NCBI GenBank assembly: GCA_015680685.1 | Contig: MNCI01011532.1 | Coordinates: 621,152-685,151 of the forward strand | DNA length: 64,000 nt | Source: Gnetum montanum | Taxonomy: Eukaryota > Streptophyta > Gnetopsida > Gnetales > Gnetaceae | Direction of reading: 5' to 3' | Shown here: positions 24,111 through 33,404 of the stretch, one piece after another | Position numbering within the stretch: the first letter of the stretch is position 1 | How the letters are laid out: every line of letters starts with the position of its first letter | Translations under genes and position numbers: made by a program | The notes under the pieces: generated by a model | What the model was told of the DNA's origin: nothing | What the model saw: the letters and a program-made list of their open reading frames with translations, nothing else | The model's database searches: none

Positions 24111-24700
24111 AGCCATACATATGCAAAGAATTTTATGCATTACTAAAGATATCAAAGGGTACAATTGTGGATTGAAAGTTCAAAACATTAACATAATCCT
24201 TACATCAACCCACAATAGATGTGAGAAACAAGTGTGTGAACAAAAAGGAGCATGGGCCACTAAACCAAAAGACACCTAGTGGCCAAAAACTGAGAACCTA
24301 AAATTTTCCAAAACATGCATGGAAACATTTGACCCACTTATTAACTCCTATTCTAAGAAAATGATCCAAATTAAGAACTCACAAATAAAAATATTAAATG
24401 ATAATCATACACTAGCATATAGGAGAACTGAGGACTTAAAATTTTAATTTAATAATAAACAAGAGAATATAGTTGGACCTTTTGAGATAAAAAGACCATC
24501 TAGTCCAATGGGACATATGTCCTCAAACAATCCAAGTTCAATTACCATCAAGATTACCTAGGAAAATAATGAAAAATCTAAATCACCAAGGATGCTAAGT
24601 GAGAAAGCTAGAGTGTATGATCTAGGGGATATAGGGTTCATTTTCCAAACACCCATGAGTTCAGTTGTGGGGGAGATACCTTATTTTGATCTGGGAATTA
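24111..24700 (+). pseudogene. Junction of protease and end of pol, RT to integrase missing
   Basis: Frames from the end of the protease region run, without any RT, RNase H or integrase motif, to TTGTGGGGGAGAT at 24665-24677. That word matches, on the opposite strand, the end-of-pol sequence at 50061-50077 in the intact-length element, so about 3 kb of pol is absent here. Confidence 0.6.
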
Positions 24701-27200
24701 ATAAGTGCTTTCCAACTTTTTGTTTTACAATTCATTGTGGTTTATAATTTCTTGTTATACCTTTTCATACTTATTGATTTTTACATTCTTTGATATCTTT
24801 TCATTCTTTTATACTTTTCCATTTCTTAATCATCTGATATTCTTTAATATTTTTCAAATTATATCTCTAATTTTCCATTTTTTCTATGAATTGTATCATT
24901 TTCCTTATATATTTTTTTGTTGATTTTCCAATAAAATACACTGAATAAAGCAAGATGTAGTTCCAATAAGGTGAAGATTTCTCTATATTATCAATAATAA
25001 AGGATTGATTACCTATACAATGATACTACAACATCCATCCATTCATTCCAATAATAAGAGGGTCTTACCATGGCCATAATGATATTCTTCTTACAATAAA
25101 ACTAAGAATAAACTTGTGATCAGAACCAAGTGGGAATGCAAAGGTGTGACATCAAGGAAACTTGTGGATTCTTTGGATCACTGCTACCAGTTCTATCCTA
25201 TTGCTAAGGATGTATTCTATCCTTGTAGATCTAACAAAAAATGGAAGCAAGAGTATAATAAGTGCTACCTTACCATGTCACTGGAAAGACATGTTACCCA
25301 TGCTTAAAGGTAGTCCTTTAGTAAGGTCAACGTAGTCAAAAATAAAATCCATGTATAGAATAAATTTCTAGGGATCCCATTGGAAAGATTCCTGAGAAGC
25401 CACCTACCTTCCTTCAGGCATGGTACCCATGCAAGAAGGTAGGTAGCTTCTTAGGAATCTCAAAAATAAAAAGTAAAATGAATAAACTCCTTCCTTGAAC
25501 AGCACGTCAAGTGGTAATACTCTTTGTAATAGTGGTTACCTTATGGTTGTAAATCCCATGGATGAAACAATGCAATGTCACTGGAAAGTGGTTTGGACTT
25601 GGTTTGAATCTTGGAAAGAAGGGCTAATGATTACTCTAATAACAGATTGCACACAAGAATCCATTATGGGTATGGTAAGATACCTCACATCTCATTTTTA
25701 GTAATCCCTTCTACAGTCCATCTCACCTCATTGTATATTTAATCATAACCTTGTGGTTTTGTATAATATAGTGATATCTTTCCAATTTGGCAATAGTAGC
25801 ATGTGTTTTGCTAGATTGGTATATCTTACATTCAACTCCTTGAGTGCCTAAGGACACTTTTAGGCATGATTATACAAGGGCACTAAGGGCTAGAGCCTGA
25901 TTTGGGAAGGACCCACTTGCATAACTCTTGTATTTCATAGTTGATAAGCAATTCCACATCATCTTATTCCTTTCGAAATACTCAAGATCCAATAAATACT
26001 TTCCATATCATCAAACAATTTGTCCATACATCTAAAATTCATAACCCATCTCCTATTCATTTAATAAACTCTCACTACCTGAGATTCTTTCTTTATGAAC
26101 TTTGAACACCAAATTTTCAAAATTTGTGCATCATTAATGGTCCAAGATCCTTTAGACAAGCTTCACATCTTCCAAACATTCCATTTGACTCATTTTTTTC
26201 TAGAAAATTCAATCAAAAATCAAAAAAATTTCACGATGATGTCGTAGCCCCTACAATGTTGCACCAATAAAAATAGTATATATACATGTGGGAGTTAGTA
26301 AAGTTTGTCATTCCTCTCGTTTGTAGTAAGAGAATTTTTTGTAGTTTTTTCTCAGAGCTCTTGCACACTAATTTCCCAAGGCCATAACTTTGCCCCCATA
26401 TCTCTAATTTTTAAAATTCTTGAACCCTTTTGATCCCAAAGTGCTCAACTTAATTGTGTAGGGGGGGGGGGGGGGGGGGGGGGGGGCCAACATTAGAAAA
26501 TTTGAGCTAAAATTTCTCTAACACCTAGAAGATATCATCAAGGGTAAGTATAAGAAAATAATGAGAACCTTAGTAGTAATTAATCAAACTTAGGTCACTT
26601 AGGCCAGAAAGACTTAGATAATCCTCCTAATGGACCATACTAACTATTTTAAGCCATAATAAGTAAGAAAATGATAAGTAGGGAAGGCCATAAGCAAGTA
26701 ATGATATAGCACCTAAGGAGTTTATTTTTGAAAATTTTTCTAACTTTGCAATCATAATAAAATAGGAACTTGATCTACTCAAGATTACAAGAAGGAGAAA
26801 GATTATTAAGAACCAATGTAAACACTTTAGTAATTTTAAACTCTTGATGATTGCAGATGGTCCAAAAGAGACCAATAGTTAAAGGACCTTCCTAGCATGG
26901 GAGCAAGAGACCAAGAGGTTGTAGGAGAGGCCAAGCAGGAGAATAAAATCCCTAAGCAGAACACATAGAGCAAGAGGCTCAATTATATAACATTCATCAA
27001 CAAACTCTTACCATTGAGCACTCAGCCTAAGGAGAGGTAGAAGTTCCACTAGCACTTGAACAGGGGTAGTGCCTCACCTTATCTTTTGAATGCCTCCAAG
27101 TAATAAAAGAAAAGTCCATCATGTTCACAATCATTGTGGAACTAAATTTTGGTCCTTTTACGAAATTTTCTCTAGAAGTAGTGAAGACGCAACTCCAAGC
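24701..27200 (+). other. Element interior, non-coding, with other repeats
   Basis: T-rich sequence at 24705-24925, then a stretch (about 25250-25900) that resembles 42290-42900 (for example GAAACAATGCAATGTCACTG against GATACAATGCAATGTTATTG). A TATA-like word (TATATATACAT near 26278) and a G homopolymer at 26461 follow. No coding region can be supported. Confidence 0.45.
26461..26486 (+). repeat. Homopolymer of 26 G
   Basis: Uninterrupted run of 26 G residues preceded by GTGTA and followed by CCAACA. Such a run can form G-quadruplex DNA and is prone to length error in sequencing. Confidence 0.9.
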
Positions 27201-29403
27201 ATCTCCTTTATGACCTACACTATCCAATAGTGGTGAATGGTACGTAAGAAAAACCTACCAATTCTAGCAAAATAAGTAGGTTGATGTTATAGTCAAAATC
27301 AAAGGAGTCTCTATGCCTTACTCAATAGAGGCAATCACCAAGGCCCTCAACATCCCAAATGAAGGGGCAAATGTGGCACAGATCTCAACAAGATCAAATA
27401 CTTATGTAAAAAGGCTATGGTTACATAGGGCATATGGTAAAGAAGAAAAAGTTTATAGTGAGTTCATAGTTGAGAAAAAGATATACTTTAAAATGGGTAC
27501 CTACCACTTGTTTCCAATAAAGAAACTCAACACAATATCTACATATGTAGCTAGAGGAAGTGCAATTCTAATGGAAAAATTCAACACCAACATCATTCAT
27601 CTATTTTTCAAAATCCAAAGGTAGTTTAAAGAAAAGAAGGTAGGGAAGCTAATACATCCATTCCTTTACCTCATCATAAAGCTATGCAAGCAAGTTGGAA
27701 TCCTAGGGTATAGCAATGAGGTTCCTAGGAAGGTCCAAAATGCTTCCTATGTAGAGATGTTCAAGTTGGTGCCACCAAAGAAGGATTAAGTAGAAAAATC
27801 AATAGGCACTGAGGGAGCAACAGGTATCACTCTTACCAATAGCATTCCAATTACTAGTCAACAATAACAAGAAAGACCCCAAGTTGAGAAATAGTAACAA
27901 CAATAACAGCAGTAGCAAGAAGTACCACTACCATCACTGTAAGATTATTGATCATCCATGAGCCATCTGCAACAAGTTGTAGAAACAATAATTTGAGGAA
28001 CAAGGGAGGGGACTAATTTGTACAAAGTATGGGAGAGCTCCAAAAGGTTCATAATATCCATAGACTTAGCTAGTGGGCAAGTATCACTCCAAGTAGGAGG
28101 AGAGGATGATTGGATGCAACAGATATCCAAAAATGCTATGTCATTCCAAGTCATGCTTGAAACTAGTGAATGTGCCACTATTGTGATCATGCAACATTAG
28201 GATGTAGTAGAAGCTATGGAGGTCAGCATTGACCACATCAACGAATCCTTCAATATACCTGTTATGCCATTGGTGGATATCTCTGGAGCACAAGATGCTT
28301 GAATGCTTGTCGGAGCCTCAATGACTCTTGCAGAGTAGAAATATATTTTAGACAGATTGCTACAGATAGGTCAAGTGATGCAGAATCTTTTTGATATCCC
28401 TAATGATAGCACTGTAGTCCAGTCTAATTTGATAGCCACAAAAGGAAAGTTGGTCATGGCTAAAACTAAGGTTGAGCATGCAGAGAATGAGGTACAATGG
28501 TTGCAATAAGAGTTAGCTGCCTTGAGAGCTAAATGAAGAGACTTGACGTAATTCATGGCACCATACCAACTAGATTAATTTAGAACCAACCATGTGAGGT
28601 GGTTGATTAACCATAACATGAGAATGGAGAAAGAGAAGGAGAAGAAAAGGTGGTATGCATTTGTTGCTAAGGCACAAACATGTGCACATGCTAAAGCTCT
28701 CCTAGCTTTATAGGAAGAAAAAAAAATAGTTAGTTGTTGCCAAACATCAAAAAGCAAAAGAATGTTCTTGAGGAGAGTATCCAACAACAGTAAAAACAAC
28801 TAGCTCATGTCAACTAGCATATGAGTCACTTGGTCCAAGAAAATAAAACCCTATTAATGGAAGAGGTCTACACCATTCACCAAAAGTCTATAATTGAAAT
28901 CAATGTGTGGCAAAATGAGGCCAAGAAACATGAGTGACTAAATGAGCACTTTAAGGATCAGGTGGGCATGTACAAACAAATAAATGAGAAAGAGATCTAA
29001 ATGGTGAAGGCCAAAATTAGTTCAATTTCTGCACAAAATCTAGATTGGTAGCTAATTCTGGATAGCCTTGCCCATGTCCACCAAGTTGAGGTGAAAAACA
29101 AAGACTTGCAGATCAAATATTTAATAGAGTACATGGAATTAGCAAAACTTTGGTATGCTAATCTGTCCATGTTAACAACATGCAAGCCCAAAAACGAGTT
29201 AGAGCAGTAGGTAGTGGTAGTCTACGCAATGTACGAGAAGGAATTTGCTAATAGGAAGGACATCCTACAGAAGCTACATGTCACAAATTCCAAACTTGAG
29301 ATTGTCAAAGCTAGCTACCAAGGCCAGAAGGATGTAGCTGCTAACCTAGCACGTCAAATGTCAGATTACCAAGAGCTAAGAAAGATGAATCGTACTTGGA
29401 TGT
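27200..29403 (+). pseudogene. Non-pol 3' ORF of the 20-30 kb element
   Basis: Position after pol corresponds to the env-like ORF of Athila elements. Near 27290-27600 the frame gives VKIKGVSMPYSIEAITKALN and ISTYVARGSAIL, matching IKIKDISVSYSTQVIAAALG and ITTFSTRACAAL in the minus-strand element at 47.2-47.6 kb. The later part (28.2-29.4 kb) is rich in Q, E, K and L and coiled-coil-like, and 29214-29400 (YEKEFANRKDILQKLHVTNS) matches the partner's YKAKFKHHKNIKDKLTMANA. Many stops. The frame ends at a deletion junction in the 3' LTR. No signal peptide or membrane segment was seen in the readable parts. Confidence 0.65.
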
Positions 29404-29997
29404 AGTTCATGACAACAATAAAGATCGAGATTACTTTCCATCATTGTAGCATTCCCTTCGTTTCATTTGTTTACTTAGCATAATCTTTACTGTTTTCTTA
29501 GTTAATCATTTACATTCCAATAACTTTATTTTACATGTCATTAGTAAGTAGAATGGATACGATTGGTTTCGAGTGCTAAGTGTAGTTATCTAGTAACCCA
29601 GTAGTGGCATTGCTTGATTCACTCAGTAGTAATACCACTTGGTAATCCTAGTGATGACTACTTGAGTCCAAGGTGTGTAAGGTAGACCAAGACTAGATAT
29701 CCATCGCACTAGGCTAAGATAGATTTATGTATTTTTTAGTTAACTGGACTTTAGAATTTATTCACTCATGTTTACTTTTGGAGCACTTAAGAGTCTGACA
29801 ACATCAGCTAATCATACGTCTCACTAAGAGCTAAACCATACACTTGAATTTCACTAGCTTCAAGTGGGAAGACAATGATCTCAAGCCTAACTTCAATTAC
29901 TAGCATAACTACATTGTCCATCTACAGATTATGATTTGATCGCATGAGAGCACTTGTGACTTGGATGGTAGAGTGTTGGATGCTCCACTGCTCATCA
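29404..29997 (+). repeat. 3' LTR, 5'-truncated
   Basis: Matches 20363-20944 and ends CTGCTCATCA before CTTGG. The first 250 bp or so (U3 and TATA box) are missing. The polypurine tract that should precede it is missing too. Confidence 0.85.
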
Positions 29998-30440
29998 CTT
30001 GGCTTTGCATAATAGGTTGCATCCTATGTGTAAAAGTAACAAAAAGCAAGGAATACAAAACATGAATAATTCTCACCCAAATATATTGTTCATATTCATC
30101 AATCTTTTCCACCTTAATTAGCTTTTAAAGCCTTTTTTTTTGAAAAATACCAAAATAACCCTCCTAATGGTCTTTCACATTTGTGAGATCTAATACTTGC
30201 TACCTTTATTTTACTAAAATTAGGAAAATCAAAATTTTTAGAATCTTCTTCTTTCCAAGTTTCAACTACTCCAAAAATATCAAACTTGTTTAAAAATCGA
30301 ATATTATACGATGTAGTCAATTTAGTGGCAATCCCACCATTTATATTTAGGAATCCTGCATTTTTGAAAATTCCCTATCTTTAATTATTGCAATATAATC
30401 TACATTTAGAAAAACTACATTACCCTCTACTTGTGGTGCT
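29998..30440 (-). pseudogene. Older LINE, N-terminal half of the endonuclease
   Basis: Minus-strand frame reads FLNINGGIATKL, then FLNKFDIFGVVETWKEED, the start of an AP-type endonuclease with the catalytic E in VVETW, then GGLFWYF and IIHVLYSLLFVTFTHRM. It stops where the LTR element begins. Joining this in order with 20101-19738 on the minus strand follows one endonuclease domain. Confidence 0.7.
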
Positions 30441-31200
30441 TTTAACTTGTTCCATTCTTTTGTCTTCTTTGTAAGCTCTCCTTTCATGAGATCTTCCTTA
30501 TCTAAATTTTTTCTCTTTTCAAGTTGTTATAATTGTACCAAACTTCTCCTCTAGGAGTTAATCACTAAATTTTTAAGTATCTAAGATTGTATCAAGCAAG
30601 ATGTGGAGGTGCATTGTTTTTGTTACAATATCATGAATAATATTTTTCAAATTATCTTTTTGTTTGGACTTCTAGAAACCCCAAAAAAAGTGGAGATTTT
30701 TAGTTTTTTTTTTTTAATTTTTAATTTTGTTCTTCACTAAATCATATAAAGCTTTAACATGTTGAGTAATTGTTTCAACAACTGTTTTGAGCTTTGCAAT
30801 CATATTACATATAGTTTCTTAATTTGATTCAGAGTTCAAAGTTTTATTCATTATTTTTTGCATTGTAATCCATAATACTATGGTTTATTGTTGTGTCAAC
30901 ATATCTTCTAATTAATTAGACATTGCTTATTCATGGTATGATGAGATTTTCAAAATCACTATTATGTTGGTCTGTCACTATTGCCTATTCTTTTGTTAGC
31001 ATCTTTTGCTTTTTTGGTGTTTCTTTTTGTTCTTGCATCCATTTAGATTCTATTTCTTGATTTTGAATGATTGTTTTCTATCTATCTTTGAGGGTTGTTT
31101 GCCTTTCAAATAAGGATTTTAGTTGAATGGTAATATTATGTAGTTCATATTTAGTAATTGGTGTTATGTCTAATCATTTGCATAGCCTTGGAAAACCCTT
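30441..31200 (-). pseudogene. Probable upstream part (ORF1 region) of the older LINE
   Basis: Lies directly upstream of the endonuclease start in element orientation. Minus-strand frames are lysine-, asparagine- and glutamine-rich and coiled-coil-like, as expected of a LINE ORF1, but are heavily broken and carry no diagnostic motif. Assigned mainly by position. Confidence 0.35.
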
Positions 31201-31340
31201 TCTAGAACCTTAGATTTTTCACATAGCCTCAAATTTCTGCCTCTACATAGCCTCAAAAAACCTTTTGCAAAGCCTTATATCCTCCCTTAAAAAACCTTTT
31301 GCTAAGCCTTAAAAAATTTGAACTTATAATTTGCATTTTA

Positions 31341-31500
31341 TAACTTTGATGTTATATCACAAGACTCTTGATTTAAAAGCTACAAGTCATGGGTTTGATT
31401 TTGGTGGGCAATGTTGAGTTGTAAAGTTCTAATTGGACTATATATCTTGGGGTGTACCTATATTACGATTATTTTAAGGTTTCAACACACCCAACCACAA
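31341..31500 (+). mobile_element. tRNA-derived SINE copy
   Basis: Has AAGACTCTTGATTT, a B-box-like CATGGGTTTGATTTT, and a tail (CTATATATCTTGGGGTGTAC, then TTTCAACACACCC) shared with copies near 10.6 and 62.3 kb. Confidence 0.6.
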
Positions 31501-31589
31501 GAACATCTATATTATTAATAAGAAAAAGAAAAACATTACATGCCCAATATTGAGTTGAAAACACCAAAAACATGGAAAGGAAAGATTTT

Positions 31590-31730
31590 CCAATTTTAAA
31601 GTGTCTACTAATATTACACTTTAAAATTTTATAAAAGTTTATAACTTAGTACTACGTAGTAGAATCAAACCTATGACTTAGGATTACTAGGCCAAGACCC
31701 ATACCACTAAACTAACACCTCATTGTTAAT
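31590..31730 (-). mobile_element. tRNA-derived SINE copy
   Basis: On the minus strand: AATGAGGTGTTAGTTTAGTG, GTATGGGTCTTGG and a B-box-like TAGGTTTGATTCTAC, the best preserved Pol III promoter boxes of the set. Confidence 0.6.
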
Positions 31731-32274
31731 ATGTACAACTTTATAACTCGTATTTTTAGAAAATTAAGAGAAGAAAGTTAATTGTTAGTAGTGAGGATTG
31801 CCCCTACCATAGCAATGTTACCACTTTTAATATCCATGCTTGAGCTTAAATTAAGAAAAGGATTTGACATAGTTATAGAAAATTATGGTGAAATTACCAA
31901 CATGTTCTACACCCCCAACAATTCACTGCTTAATTTAAACATATGCCAAGAATCTTTACCTACTTATCAATATTAGTTTTGATCTTTGAGTTAACATTGT
32001 TCTTATTAGATGTGGATAGATTTGCCTTATCTTATTTATTTTTTTAAAAATAATTTTCTTTTAACATTTGATTATTCTTGCATTGAAATTTAATTGACTA
32101 TTGATCTTCTTTAAATATAAATGTTTTTTCTTTTAAATAGAAAGTTTTGCAAATGGCCTATGAATTCGAGGATATTCAAAATTAATTATATTGGATTAGT
32201 TCTTGTAAAATTAATTCAAACGAAGGGAGTTTTGCAATTGGAGCTAGAGGACTATATGTATCCCCTAGGCATAT
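31731..32274. other. No gene seen
   Basis: AT-rich sequence between SINE copies. A 64-codon frame at 31782-31976 has no similarity I recognise and is likely chance. Confidence 0.4.
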
Positions 32275-32395
32275 AATCAGCATGAAACTTTTTTAAAATA
32301 TAAGCACGACATAATAGTGTATGCGATCAACATACTTATTAAAATCAAACTTGCAACTTGCAAACCAACTAAGTAACACCTCAATGACATTGATT
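32275..32395 (-). mobile_element. tRNA-derived SINE copy, degenerate
   Basis: Minus strand: CATTGAGGTGTTACTTAGTT, then GCAAGTTTGATTT, the A- and B-box-like pair of this family. Confidence 0.5.
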
Positions 32396-32477
32396 TGTTT
32401 TTGAGGTCCATGCCTCATATATGGTTATATTATTTCTATATTCTACCAAAGTCTTGTGTTAATTGTATAGCCTCAAC

Positions 32478-32575
32478 TTACAATGAGGTGTGAGCCTAGT
32501 GATAAGACTTTTGATTTGAATACAGCAAGTCATGGGTTTAATTTTGATAGCTCTAATAAAATTTTGTTGGCATAA
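32478..32575 (+). mobile_element. tRNA-derived SINE copy
   Basis: AATGAGGTGTGAGCCTAGTG, ATAAGACTTTTGATTTGAAT and CATGGGTTTAATTTTG are the SINE head and B box. The tail is short. Confidence 0.6.
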
Positions 32576-32609
32576 GCACTACCCACTTAGCAAGGTAGAC
32601 ATGACCCAT

Positions 32610-32700
32610 ACTCATGAGGGGAAGGAGGTATCGAATCCATAACATCCCAAATGAAAGATGAGTTTCCTAACCATAATGTTACACTCTTGAGTACTTGTAT
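32610..32700 (-). mobile_element. tRNA-derived SINE copy, short
   Basis: Minus strand: GTGTAACATTATGGTTAGGA and TTATGGATTCGATACC, again an A-box-like and B-box-like pair. Confidence 0.45.
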
Positions 32701-33404
32701 ATAGTTTTTATTTTTATTTTGTTTTACTTTTTTATTTTTTACTATAATATAGTTTTGTCACTAGTATATTATTCTTATTTTTATTTTTTATTTTTAATAA
32801 ATATTTTACTTTAAGAAAGGTACCTTACCCCAAAAATACAATTATATTAAAAATAATTTTTTTTAAAAAAATACATCATATCCCTTCAATAACAAGGAAG
32901 CTTCAGTGGTTTGAGAATATTCTTACGAAATTTTCATCCTCATAACCAATGCTAAAAAACGTTCTCTTAAAGTAGAAATTAGGTGCGTAGTCTTACTTGA
33001 ATTAAGGCAATCGTAGTAGAAAAAAATCAGAGTGCATAGTCTTACAGGAATTTTATTTTATGAATAGTTACATGGACAAGTACGTGGGAGACAAGGAATC
33101 TAAAATTGCTAGTTCAGGCTTTTACGGGGATTTGCTACAGATAAAAAGGGGCCGTAATGAAGAAGGATCCAGCGTAAGAACGCAGGTCTAATAGACGCAG
33201 ATCATCGTAAGAAAGCAGCATTCCTTTTATTTGCAGAAATTTGCAGTCGCTACGCGCTTCCTATCAAAAATCAAAACACAAGCAGCACTGGCATTAGGAG
33301 CTTCGCTGCCTTCAGTCCGGGTAAGCTATCTGCCTCTGAGAGTCTGTGAATTCTACAATCTGAATCTGTCTGCAACATACACGCCCAAACACACACACAC
33401 AACA
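32701..33404 (+). promoter_or_regulatory. Upstream region of the STIPL1 gene
   Basis: AT-rich up to about 32900, then less so. A possible TATA-like box (GATAAAAAGG) lies near 33138. The presumed 5' UTR ends in an AC-rich stretch before AACAATGG, a good plant start context. Exact transcription start not determined. Confidence 0.4.

Larger units (their letters stand above)
20102..29997 (+). mobile_element. Ty3/gypsy element, Athila-like, internally deleted
   Basis: LTR retrotransposon of 9.9 kb with CCTGG (20097-20101) and CTTGG (29998-30002) as target duplications. It has a 5' LTR, a tRNA-Asp-type primer site, gag, protease, a large deletion of RT, RNase H and integrase, a 3' ORF homologous to that of the element at 43-57 kb, and a 3' LTR missing its first 250 bp. 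Coding parts are full of stops. It sits inside the endonuclease of a minus-strand LINE. Confidence 0.88.

Noticed and set aside
31782-31976. 64-codon ORF between SINEs
   Set aside because: No similarity, AT-rich, and length expected by chance.
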